Shown in pieces: positions 31,779 through 42,879 of a stretch of DNA of 64,000 bases. The translations under genes and the position numbers were made by a program. The notes under the pieces are model-generated. The model had not been told where the DNA came from. It searched no databases and saw nothing but the letters and a program-made list of their open reading frames with translations. Origin of the DNA: Strongyloides papillosus (Eukaryota > Nematoda > Chromadorea > Rhabditida > Strongyloididae); assembly GCA_005656395.1 (NCBI GenBank), contig SRSI01000013.1, positions 1-64,000 on the forward strand, read 5' to 3'. Numbering within the stretch: the stretch's first letter is position 1; every line of letters begins with the position of its first letter.

Positions 31779-33612
31779 CACAGAGAAAAAAAAAGGACAC
31801 AGGTTAGCATAAAATGTAATAAATTTGTCCCACCAAATAAAATTCAAATTTTCTTTATTTGCGACTAATTTTATCACAATTATTTTGTACATGAAAAATT
31901 AAAACAATAATTAGTGAATTATTAAAATAAGTTTCTCTTTTTTTAGTATACTATTTTTATTTTAGAACATAAGTTGTTTTCTACAATACATTTTAAAATA
32001 CAAGGTTAAAATTTAATTCTATGTAAAATTGCAAACACTTTTATAAAAAAAACATTTTTAATATATTACAGTACATTTTTTAAATATTTTTCAATCGTTT
32101 GAATTATTATAAATTGTATTTTATGAACTTTTCACATTTGATGCTCTAAATTGTTTTCATAATGTCTTTTGAACCCCAGAATTTAAGAGTTATCTACATC
32201 AAATGTGCTACATCTTATGACATTTTCCGCCATCTTTTTTATCAATTTGCGCCATTTTTGTCATTTTTGCTACATCTTTTTGACCAATTTGCGCCATCTT
32301 CTTTCAGACGGTGGACATTTGCTTGTCCATGGTTACTCATATTTTTTCCTTTTTTTTAATGTCATTTCGCTTGATCATATGTGACCACGGGCAAGTTGAT
32401 TTCCATCGTCTCTTTTTTAACTTAATTAGGGTAGGAGTCGCTGTAAAGTGCGTTGCCGTGTATGAACTGAATCCAATGGAATAATCAAAAAATAAGTTAG
32501 TAAAAAATAAAAAAGAATACTTTTTCGCTTGCCCATATTATGTATTTTCTTAAAAAAACCATTTTTGTTACCCAATAGACAAGCGAAAGTCACTTTTTCC
32601 AATTCAATTCCACTTTATTTTAATAATATTATTTTACTCTTTAACATACCTAAATTATGTTGAAGAATATTTTATTTGGTATGAAGGATACATGTCGCAA
32701 AAATGTACTAAGATGGTGCAAATTGCTAAAAAAGATGGCACAAAATGTACAAAGATAGCACAAATTGGTCAAAAAGATGATGCAAAATGTCATAAGAGTA
32801 AATATTTTATTGGGGATAATGTAATTCTAAAAATAAGTGTAATGTAATAATAATATAAAACAATATGTGTAAAAATCTATGATATAAATTATTATTTTAT
32901 TTCTTTTTTTTGTCTATTTATACTTATTATTTACGTTCTTTTCTAGCCATCAATCGTTGTGACATGGCTTGTCATTTAAGATGTAGCAAATTTTACAAAA
33001 ATGTAGCATATTTAATGTAGTTGACTGTCAAATTCCATTTTCCATGTCTTTTAAAGATCACCTTTAAAAATAAGACTTATGAAAAGTTATAAAATAATGT
33101 AGATTTTTATTTATAGTAAAAAAAATAACTTTTACATATTTTAATTTAAAATAAAAACGAATACTAAAATAATATTTTTAAATAATAATACTTTGTGTGA
33201 GTAAATAATTACTGCTTTTCTTTATTATTGTTGTGAAATTTTTAAACTTATTGTCGTTAATAGATTGTTTAGAATAATGATCTTTATTAAAACATCAATA
33301 ATTTTACACGAAATTGACTTTTAATAGCATATTTTATAAGATAAAAAAACAAGTTAAGATCAAAATGGGCATAATGTCATAAAAAATATCAAAATTAAAA
33401 AAAGTCACATTAATTTAAAAAGTTAAACATATATATCTTTGTAAAAAAAACGACAAAATGTATGCGACAACCCAATATTTTGTGTTGTTTAAAAATTTTT
33501 GATATTGCTTGATAATTTTAAAATTTGAATAATATTCAATTTTTTAAAATGGTGGGACATTTTTTTGCATTATAGATAGATTTGTCAAAATTTGTTCTTT
33601 TTTTTCTGTGTG
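31779..33612 (+). mobile_element. TA-flanked MITE carrying a nested element
   Basis: Begins CACAGAGAAAAAAAAAGGAC after TA and ends TTTTTTTTCTGTGTG before TA. Without the 873-base insertion at 32171-33043 and one copy of its 9-base duplication it would be about 950 bases, like the relatives at 48260-49202 and 7254-8207. No coding capacity. Confidence 0.75.
32171..33043. mobile_element. MULE-like non-autonomous element nested in a MITE
   Basis: Flanked by a 9-base duplication, ATGTCTTTT (32162-32170 and 33044-33052). Imperfect inverted ends of about 44 bases: the left end contains AATTTAAGAGTTATCTACAT and ATGTGCTACAT, the right end inverted reads AATTTGACAGTCAACTACAT and ATATGCTACAT. A 9-base duplication with long imperfect ends is typical of Mutator-like elements. 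Inside are repeats of TTTTGACCAATTTGCGCCAT and its complement. No transposase. Confidence 0.7.
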
Positions 33613-33869
33613 TAGTAAAATTAATATATTTTGATAAAAATATTAAAATTAATGTCTGTACAAAGTATTTAAAAATTAAATTTTATGCAGTTCCCCACTA
33701 AATTTATAAATATGTTAATATTTCTTAATTTATCTCTTATCTTCTGTTAATTAAAACAATATTACAACTAATATTAATGAGTGAAGAGAGGCAATTAGTT
33801 ATATTTTTAATTTTTATCTATTTAACTTCGAGCATCTACTGATAAATATCATTATTATTACTAAAAAAA

Positions 33870-34094
33870 ATGAAGCTAGTTTGTTGTCTTCTGGTTGTAA
33901 TTATTCTTAATGCAAATAATATTTTTAGTTATTCATGTACAATCTGTAATAAAATTGAATGCTATCAAGAAAGATGTAATCAAAAATGTAAAAAATATGA
34001 TGAAAATATGGTTGGTCAATGTGTCAAAATGGAAAGATTCATAGGAAGAATATATTTTGTTAGTGATTGTGTATGTAATTATCCGTATGAATAG
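33870..34094 (+). CDS. eight-cysteine secreted peptide, defensin-like (CS-alpha-beta pattern)
   Basis: A 74-residue single-exon protein. MKLVCCLLVVIILNANNIFS is a signal peptide. The mature part of about 54 residues has eight cysteines including CX3C (CNQKC), GXC (GQC) and CXC (CVC), the diagnostic spacing of cysteine-stabilised alpha/beta peptides such as defensins and nematode ASABF-type antimicrobials, with eight rather than six cysteines as in ASABF. Family members are antimicrobial or ion-channel-active; which applies here is unknown. It stands alone in a transposon-rich stretch 257 bases after a MITE. A weak fold match would be the main objection, since only cysteine spacing supports the call. 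Confidence 0.7.
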   Translation: MKLVCCLLVVIILNANNIFSYSCTICNKIECYQERCNQKCKKYDENMVGQCVKMERFIGRIYFVSDCVCNYPYE

Positions 34095-35049
34095 ATTTTT
34101 TAAATATATTGGAAAAGGAAACAAATTTGTTTTAAAATTATTTATTGTTATATAAGTACAACAATCGTGTGCATCAATCACTAAAAAACATTTTTACTTT
34201 TATAAGTAATTATTCTTTAAGTTTTATTTATCATTAATTTGCATCATTTATTATTGGTAATTTAAAAAAATCCAACATTATCATACAATAAAAGTTAATT
34301 AATAATTTTATCAATGTATTTTTTAATTCTTTTTATTATAATTTATGTCTTTTATACTTTTCAAATTAAATATATCCGGAAAATGAAAACAAACGCTATT
34401 CGTGAAAAAAAAATATATGGTAAATGAAGAAATTAGTTAAAATTTTTCCTAATTAGTATTTAAAAGAAAAAAAATCCAATAATTCTATATTTAATAATGA
34501 CAAGAATTTTATTATATAAGAATATCACTATTTTACACCAAATTTTTTGCATTTTATACCTTCTTTATTCCTTTTTAGCTTTATTTAGTCTTATAATTAT
34601 TTTCATCGTTTTACTTATTTCGTTGAAAGAATATTACCGAATACAAAAAACCTTTTAACAATTGTACAAATTGTTCTATCTCTTGTTATCATTTTTACTT
34701 GTAATTGTATCTTTGGTTAAAGGATTTTTAGTAATTTTGAATATTACCTTATTTAATTGTTTTAACAATAAAAACAATATAATTTTTTTATTTAAATTTC
34801 TTATCATTGTCTAGATATTTCTTATGGTTTTTTTGATTCCATTTTAATTCATTTTTTTATTTATACTTTTTTGCTTTATAATTATTGTTTAATCCATTAT
34901 ACTCCTAATTTTGTGATGTTTATAAAAAAATTTACATAAAAATATTAATATATATTATATGACTTCAAAGTCATTATGGAATATAAAAGGTTAATTTAAA
35001 TATTTCCAGATTTGTAAATTTTTAAATTTGTTGAAAATCATTTGATCTA
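34095..35049. other. AT-rich intergenic, upstream region of the bZIP gene
   Basis: No ORF. Long T-rich stretches only; no clear TATA box was identified close to 35050. Confidence 0.5.
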
Positions 35050-36473
35050 ATGATGAATGCTTCTGATGGTACAATAAATTACAATGGACAAATCCTACCA
35101 ACAGAAATTGAAGATATAGATGAACCATATAATTTTAATGGTGATCGTCCTTCTAATTACTTGGCAATGAATAATGAAACATTTAATGATGATTATATGC
35201 ATCACATTTACACCAATTTACAGGAGGAAAATCAAAGGGATAATGTTTTTGAAAATTTCGAGGATAACTCATTATTTAATTGTCAATCTTTTTTATCAAA
35301 CTCAAATACTCTATCTGATTCTGGAGTTGATTCACCATCCATAGATGCTACCTTAATACCTATACCATTAGAGTATGAAGATAAAAATTTCCCTTACTAT
35401 ACAAATCAATCAAGCATAGAGGTTTTATCATCAAATAATATCATTACTTTGTACGACAGCCCAAAAAGTATTGATGAAAAAGGTTTGAATATTCATCGAA
35501 ATGATAAAATTAGGTTTAGTAAGAATAAAAAACTTGTAAATATGAATGGTAATTTACAAAAAAGTGATACAGCAAATGGTGTAACTTCTGAAAACAATTT
35601 GAATATCACTAGTAGAGGGATTCAAAAAATTAGTAATTCAAAGAGCAGTAAGTTTATTTATGGTGAAATTTAATTCCATTTTTTGAAAATGAAATTCTAT
35701 GATATAACTTTAAAATATGTTTAACTATTTAATAGTAATTCTAATTTAATTTCAGACGATCCAAAATGTTTTGAATATAATGGTGATAGTATCAAAAAAG
35801 TTAACAATATATCAGCATCGTCAAATTCATATAATGATAGAAGTAGTAGTAGTGGTAAATTTCCTCCACTTATATTAACAGAGGAAGAAAAGAAACTGTG
35901 CGCCAAGGAGGGTGTTCATTTTCCTGAATATTACCCTTTAACAAAAAATGAAGAAAAAGAATTAAAAAGAATTAGAAGAAAAATAAGGAATAAAAAATCT
36001 GCTCAAGAAAGTAGGAAAAGAAAGCAGGTTTGATAAATTTTTATCTAATGATTAATATTATTATTTTTTCATTTATCAAATTGTAGGATTACATCAAAGC
36101 ATTGGAGGAAAGGGTCTACGAATATGAATACGAGAATAAGCGATTGAAATATAGACTTGAATGTTCAAATAATGAAAATCAAAAGATTATTCTACAATTG
36201 CGTAAATTACAATCAGTTGTCAATAAGGATAGTAAAAATAATACTCACTTATCAACTTGTTTAGCTGTTATGGTTCTCTCCGTTTGTTTCTTTGTAGGGC
36301 ATTGTTATTTATCAGTATCAGAAAATAATACAAATAGGAATAATGATAATCTAAAGGAAATAAGATTTACAGGTAGAGCATTGTTTTTAGGATCTGTATT
36401 AAAAAGCAATTTATCATCACAACCTTCAACTGATGCAGATTATCCTGTTCCATGTAAAAAATTTTGTTGTTAA
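35050..36473 (+). CDS. CREB3/OASIS-family membrane-tethered bZIP transcription factor
   Basis: Three exons (35050-35647, 35756-36027, 36087-36473; introns 108 and 59 bases, all GT-AG and in frame) give 418 residues. Residues 1-230 are acidic and Ser/Asn-rich, as expected for an activation domain. [20 protein letters not shown] then [20 protein letters not shown] is the CREB3-specific adjacent region plus basic region (about 267-290), with [12 protein letters not shown] closing exon 2. The leucine zipper follows at about 291-335. A transmembrane helix is at about 347-366 ([19 protein letters not shown]). On the lumenal side, RALF at 387-390 fits the site-1 protease pattern R-X-hydrophobic-X. 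By family analogy it would sit in the ER and be released by Golgi proteolysis to drive secretory-pathway genes. The C. elegans counterparts are let-607/crh-2 type; orthology was not tested. Confidence 0.92.
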
Positions 36474-36974
36474 TTAAAAAAAAAGTTGTTGATCTATGGT
36501 AACTGTTTAGTACAGTTAAAGATACCTAAGTGTGGTTGATATTTTTCAGTCACTCCTAAAAGACTAAATTTTTATTAGTTCTATATGTTTATGATTGTTT
36601 GTAGAAAACTTAATGTTGATGTTAAAAAAATAAAATTAATATAAAAATTTTTTATTTTACATAGTCATAAAACTTTCGTGTCCACTAATGAGATGAATTT
36701 AAATATTATAATAACATATCAATGATACCATTTTTATGGGTAACTCATGAAAGATTATTTTTCATTAGGCATATTAATATCAAGATATTTTATCAACACT
36801 GACTTTTTACATAACGTTTGGCTATTTTTTGGTTATCTTTCTTGAACTTTGCTACACCTTAATTGATAAGGATAGGTTAAATTTAAGTATATATACTATT
36901 ATAATAAAGTTAAAGGATATTATTAAAAAAAGTTATTTATATTCAGGCTACAGCATATTTATACTAAAAGAAAA
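36474..36974. other. intergenic, no gene seen
   Basis: Spacer between the bZIP and leucine-rich-repeat genes, with nothing recognised. Confidence 0.5.
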
Positions 36975-37498
36975 ATGATTGCTTCAAGGTGTGTTAGTAG
37001 TATCAAAACACCAAAATATTACAACAAATTATCTTCATCAAATGTATTGAATGATCAACTGAATAATATTAATAATAAAAATGATTTATTAATTGTTGAT
37101 TTATCACATTGTGGATTATATTTATTACCTAATAAAATAGGTAAACAGTCACATATAGTTAAACACCTTGTTTTAGATGGAAATATACTAGATGAACATT
37201 TTCTTAAAAATCATTACTTTCCAAATTTAGAAAGTTTATCATTAAATTCGAATAATGTAAGTAATTCATGTTTGTTAATCCTAATAAATAATTATAGATA
37301 AAAGATGTTGGTATTCTTCTACATATATTATATAGACAAACACCAAATATAAGGTTTCTAAGTTTAATTGATAATCCTGGTTGGCCACATCCATTAAAAC
37401 ATTCAAAAAATACGGTTTTGTATAGAAAATATTGTAAAATGGCAGCTAATTTTTTTCCAGAACTTTTATTTTTGGATACCCATAAACTTTGCAAATGA
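36975..37498 (+). CDS. small leucine-rich-repeat protein, LRMDA (C10orf11)-like
   Basis: Two exons (36975-37256, 37298-37498) with a 41-base intron give 160 residues. Three to four leucine-rich repeats are visible: LLIVDLSHCGLYLLPNKIG, VKHLVLDGNILDEHFL, LESLSLNSNNV and IRFLSLIDNP. The C-terminal cap NPGWPHPL ... LYRKYCKMAANFFPELLFLD matches the layout of LRMDA-type proteins (FLSL..N..CP...YR.Y....LP.L.FLD). The molecular function of this family is poorly defined; LRR proteins of this size act as binding scaffolds. No signal peptide, so probably cytosolic. The LRR call is firm and the subfamily less so; a dynein- or tubulin-associated LRR is the alternative. Confidence 0.75.
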
Positions 37499-40488
37499 TT
37501 ATGTTCATTAAATATATCTTAATATAATTAAAAATAAATTTTATGTAAAAGAGCTTTATCTATCAAGTAAACGTATTCTCAAAGGATTAATCTTACGCGT
37601 TCAGATAATAATCATAATTTTTACAAAAATCATAATTATTTTCAGTTTTAAATGATTTTTTCCAATAATAATATTCAGAATTGTTTTAATTTTCATTTAA
37701 CTGAAAAAAAGAATTATTTTACATAAGAATCTTTTAATAAATTAAATTATTATGTTTAAAACAAAACTTTTGAGAGGGTCTTGAAAAAAAGTGTACAATA
37801 AAACTTTTAAAATATTTCTTTAAAATATACTATTTTTAGTTCTAAAATGTGCTATATTACACATAAGTATACTTCAAAACACATAAAAATGCCGTTATAA
37901 CGCAATAGAAATAATTTTTCAAGTTTTCCTATTAAAACTAAATTTCATAAATCCTGTTCTTGTAATAAGATGTACATAGAAAGTTTGTCTATTTATAGTT
38001 TTGAATAATAAACTAATATTGCAGTTTACCTTTTTAGAAAAGAAAAATGTTTAATTTTCATCTCTTTTTTTTAAAATTTATAGAAAGGACATTAAAGTGT
38101 ATCGAACTTTTTTTAACAACTCCAATTGTCGGTAATCTTAAGTTTCATAATAATATCAAAGTGATCATGTTACCCTCTTTGTATATCTTTTACCAAAGTT
38201 GATTAGAAAGATGTATTGATGATTCGAAGATGTTTCAATATTTTAATTATTATCACTATAAACAATGAAAAGGTAGTAGCGAGAGAAAATTTCTTTATTT
38301 TTGTTAAACTGCTCTTATCGGAGTATTCTCAAGAGCATGGTGGAAGAATATATGCCCGGAATGTTTGGAGTTTATTGAAAGTATTCTAAATGTAAATAAA
38401 TGCCATAATAATATTATCAAGATACCTTATTTATATTTGATACATTGACAACTGTATTTGTTTTTCGTTTTTAAACATAATAAATCAATGCCTTTTTTGC
38501 TTTTTTCAAGTGTAGCTTAATATGGGCCACAAGTTTCCTGATGGCCTACATTTTAAATTAATTGTCTATTTTTGTTTTTTTTATTTCCTTATAGTTTAGA
38601 ATACTGTTGCTTTGGTTTTTATTTTTAGAATTGTGATTGCGGTTGAAATGAGGAAGGATAGCTATGAACTATACAAAAGTTTTCGAAAAATTAATTTTGG
38701 AATCAAATACTGGAAACGTTAGTGAATCTAAGACTTTAGAAGATTAATATGTAGGAAATATTTATCCTCACGAAGCTAGTGGTGAAAAGTCTGTTGAATA
38801 AGATGATGATTATAAACTAGGATGGAGTAGGAATATTAGTCGGAACAACTATTGGATAATCCAGAATGTGAATAAATACAGATATTCTGGTTATATATAA
38901 AAATCGGTATGATTTTTTGATCAGTTCTTTAATATCTATGTTATCACATTTATTATTTAAAAAACCAATTGATTTCAATGTCCTTCACAAGAAAAATACT
39001 TACGATATGTGGCTAATGCCAAAAATACTTTTGTATTAATTGGTTCAACAAGGTCCGCATACTGACATTCATATAACGATACCAGAAGAGAAATTTGAAA
39101 AGTTTAGTGAAATGTAGGACGTATATCACAATGATATGATTTTGTGTTATATTGGTCAAACTACGATTTAATTCTATAACAAATTTCTTTCTTAAAAATA
39201 AAGCTATTTAATTTTAAGATTTTTACTTAAAAATTTGGAATGTACATATAAATTAAGTGTAGATTATAATGATATTTTCATTTTTAAAAAACGGCATATA
39301 TAAAAAAAGTTTCTTTATGTCATTTTTGAAAACAAACTGTTGCTTTTTATATAATGAAAACTATAACATTTGAAAAATATCGTATTTGAAATATTCAATT
39401 TTTATTATCATCAATTTATCTAAAAAATTAGGCGCTATAACTTTTAAATATTGTTTTTTAGAAATCTTTTTATGTATAAAAATGATATCTAATCATTTAT
39501 TAAGTATTAACAAATACGTAAGGTATGTTATTAGAATATAAAAATTATAAAATAATAATTAAATTTTAAAATTTAAACCTTATTCAAAGTTTACTTATTA
39601 TAACAAATATCACAGTAAAAAATTGTCAAACTCAAATAAAGTTTATTTGTATTAACAATTTTGTTAATTATTTCTATAAATACCTTAATAATAGTATAAA
39701 GTTAGTATTCCTTAACTACGGTTAAAGGGGACAAGAGGCTAAATTTTTTAGTAGGTTGATATACTTACTTGTGCACGAAATTACAATACCAAAATATTTA
39801 AAGTTTTTTAGTCATATTTTTTTAAATTAATAAATTATTAACAAAGAGGAACATTTTAATAGCTTTCTACGTTGTAAAAACTAATTTTATCCTATTTAGT
39901 AAAAAATGTTATTTGATTAGTATTTAATAATTTAATGCTTTAAAATTTTTCCAATATAATTGTAATCTTTTTTAAAATTATCAGGTAAAATTATTACATA
40001 GAAAAGATTTTAAAAATTAATAATAATTATAGTATCAGGGGCAAAATATGTTAAAAATAGAAGACAATAAAAATTGAATATTTTCAAATATAATGTAAAC
40101 GATTTCTCTTTAAATTTACAAGTGCGTAGAAGAAAAGATGGGTTTTGAATGGTATAGGAGTCGTTGTCTAAAAAGTAACAGTTTTTTTTTCAAAAACAAA
40201 AGTATTATGAGAATCTGCACATTATTCATATGTACCTCTTAGATTTAAAGTAAAAGTATTAAAATTAAAGAGTTTTTATCACTACTGGAAAAATTAGTTT
40301 TAGGGTAAAAAAATGCAGTTTGTCCCGAATAATAAATTCATATTGATGTGAGTTTTTTAAATTATTTGACAGTAAAAAACTATTGAAAAACAACCAAAAT
40401 GTTTAGAAAATGCTGATAAAAATGGGTAAAGATTAATGAAATTAAAATAATTTTTTGTAGAGAAGTGGACAGTTCAAGAGCGGTCTCA
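37499..40488. other. intergenic with short coding-like relics
   Basis: No intact gene. At about 38663-38745 a short frame (MNYTKVFEKLILESNTGN) ends quickly at a stop, and further fragments occur around 38970-39110. They look like a decayed gene or transposon. The remainder is AT-rich and featureless. Confidence 0.35.
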
Positions 40489-40559
40489 GCGTTGATGGTT
40501 AAGTGGTATAATTCTCGCCTGCCACGCGGGAGTCCCGGGTTCGATTCCCGGTCAACGCA
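40489..40559 (+). tRNA. tRNA-Gly (anticodon GCC)
   Basis: A 71-base cloverleaf. Acceptor GCGTTGA pairs perfectly with TCAACGC, discriminator A, anticodon loop CTGCCAC. A TTTT terminator follows within 10 bases. Confidence 0.95.
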
Positions 40560-40914
40560 TCTTGTTTTTCATTTTCTCCTTTAATATAAGATTTTCTTTT
40601 ATTTATTATTATTTTTGTATATTTATTCAAAGAAATTATTGAATTTTCGTAAATAGAAATTTAGGTTGCCCCAAGTTTGTCTTCAGATGTATCACAAAAT
40701 CTTGCAATAAAGTTAAGTGCTAGGTATTTGATACTTTTTTTATCCGAAAATTACAAACTCATGATTAATATAAAATTATTTTTTAAAATTACCCCAAATG
40801 GGTTGGGTTCTTTTCAACCTAACATAGATTTGTGTAGTATGAATAAAGAAATTATACTTAAATTTTAGAATTCTTACATTTAGATATTTGTAAATTCAAA
40901 TATCTCACATTAAG

Positions 40915-41340
40915 ATGCCAAAAAAAAATATTTTTTGCCTAACAATGTCTTCCTTTAGTGAAATTTCACGTTTGGCTTATTCATGGTTACTGAAGACTTC
41001 AGTAAATAGTCTTATGTCTCAATATGAGCTTAGTATTTGCAATCATGGTTTCATATCTTCGATATTTTCAACAACTAGTGTCAGTAATGCTGAAAAGGAA
41101 AGATTGTGTTACTGGAGGTAATAGTATATTGATACCGATGAGACAAAAACGGGTAAACAGAATTACAATCGGGAACATTGAGTATATTGAGTTTGAATTG
41201 TAGAAGATTTTAAAAAACGAAGAAACAACGGTCTTCGCTGTTCCCGCTGAAAAAAGGTATAGTTAAACACATCTTGAAGTTAATAAGAGGCACGTTAAAA
41301 CTAGCTCCATCATAAACACTTATTTACGGAAAATTACGAA
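40915..41340 (+). mobile_element. relic of a Merlin/IS1595-type transposase
   Basis: A degraded coding stretch. It opens with FSEISRLAYSWLLKTSVNSL, the helix-turn-helix region of Merlin/ISXO2-like transposases. Near 41130 comes the DDE-domain hallmark DTDETKTGKQNYNRE, then ending-frame fragments WIVEDFKKRRNNG, FAVPAEKRYS and KRHVKT in shifting frames. Stops and frame changes show it is dead. Only the order and spacing of these pieces support the family. Confidence 0.55.
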
Positions 41341-41472
41341 GGAATTGAGAAAAAATTGTAATCGGAGTACAGTACGGTAAACAATACACACCGCTAACGC
41401 GTAGTATTAAAAACGGGATTTTGCAAAAATGACGCTTTTCCGCGTCGTTTTTGTTAAATCTCATATCTTCGA

Positions 41473-42879
41473 GGCGCACCGTAAAAGTAATATTAAAATT
41501 TTTTCTATTGTTATTTTTATTAAAAATTAGATATTATGCTTTTTTAAAAATTTAAAAATTTCAATTTTGAAGGTGTTTTTCACCTCAAAAAATACCCAAA
41601 AATGGCACTTTTTGGGACTTTGCAGAGGCTACCACGAGATTTCAAAAAATATGAGATAGATCTCATTCGATTTCTAAACTTCTTATCTACAACATATTTT
41701 TTTTTCAAAGGAGGTTTTATGGCTCGGAAAGAAGTTATGAGGCAAAAAGTAAGTTTACCTCAAAAAGTACCAAATTTTAAATGATAAGGTTCGAAAAACA
41801 TAATTTTTTTAGTATTTTTACATAATTTTAAATAATTAGTATAAAAAAGTAAAAAAAAAATGAAAAAATTCTAAAAATATTACCAATTTTTAAAGTCATG
41901 GCAATTATTCGTTGTTCTCACTAAAAAAACTTTTTTTTCATTGTTTTGTGGTATTATAAGTTATATAATGAAAACAAATTGAGTAATTCTTAAGCCAAGT
42001 ATAAAAACTTTTAGTGTCTTGCTCACTGAAATAACAAAAAGTCCCATAATCACCAATAAATTCAACCAAATGATCAACCAAATATATAATATTTTAGCAA
42101 TATATTAAATTCTCTAGTAACAGTTGAATTCTTGTAGAGATTCTTCAAACTTTCAATATAGATATTCAAAACATTTTGTTAATTCATCAGTAGTGCATAA
42201 TTACATCTTATATAAAAGATCCTAAGGCTTTTAGAAAGTTCATTTCTTTTTTTTGTTTGTACATTAGCATGTTTAGATTGAGACAGCTGGTTTTAGATCT
42301 TAATAAAGCGAATTTTTTTTACAGGCATATTGAGATAGGTAAATAAATCAAATAGTTAAAATAAATTAATTGTTTATGCCTTTATAGCTAACAATTGTTA
42401 GCATTTTTAGTCAAAAATCTCTTTGTTTTAATAAAGAGCCTGTTGGCATTTTTTACATGTTTAATGTTTGCTTTTTTTATTTATTTGCATTCTTCAAAAG
42501 TTTTATAATATATATTTTTAATTTTAAGTATGTCTTATAACTTTAACAGTTAATTTTTTATCATTTTTACAGTAAAATTTGGTACCTTTTGAGGTAAACT
42601 TACTTTTTGCCTCATAACTTTTTTCCGAGCCATAAAACCTCCTTTGAAAAAAAAATATGTTGTAGATAAGAAGTTTAGGAATCGAATGAGACCTATCTCA
42701 TATTTTTTGAAAATTCGTGGTAGCCTCTGCAAAGTCCCAAAAAGTGCCATTTTTGGGTATTTTTTGAGGTGAAAACCACCTTTAAAATTGAAATTTTTAA
42801 ATTTTTAAAAAAGCATAATACATAATTTTTAATAAAAATAACAATACAAAATGTTTGAATATCACTTTTACGGTGCGCC
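41473..42879. repeat. foldback element with inverted arms of about 308 bp
   Basis: The left arm (about 41473-41780) and right arm (about 42571-42879) are inverted copies: GGCGCACCG at 41473 faces CGGTGCGCC at 42871. Both arms translate to near-identical spurious peptides (MALFGTLQRLPR) because they are the same DNA. Weaker similarity extends outwards. The spacer of about 790 bases has no gene. It could be a non-autonomous DNA transposon or foldback unit able to make hairpin RNA. Confidence 0.8.

Noticed and set aside
41602..42750. Two similar frames beginning MALFGTLQRLPR on opposite strands
   Set aside because: They are the two arms of a foldback repeat read as protein; there is no sign of selection for coding.
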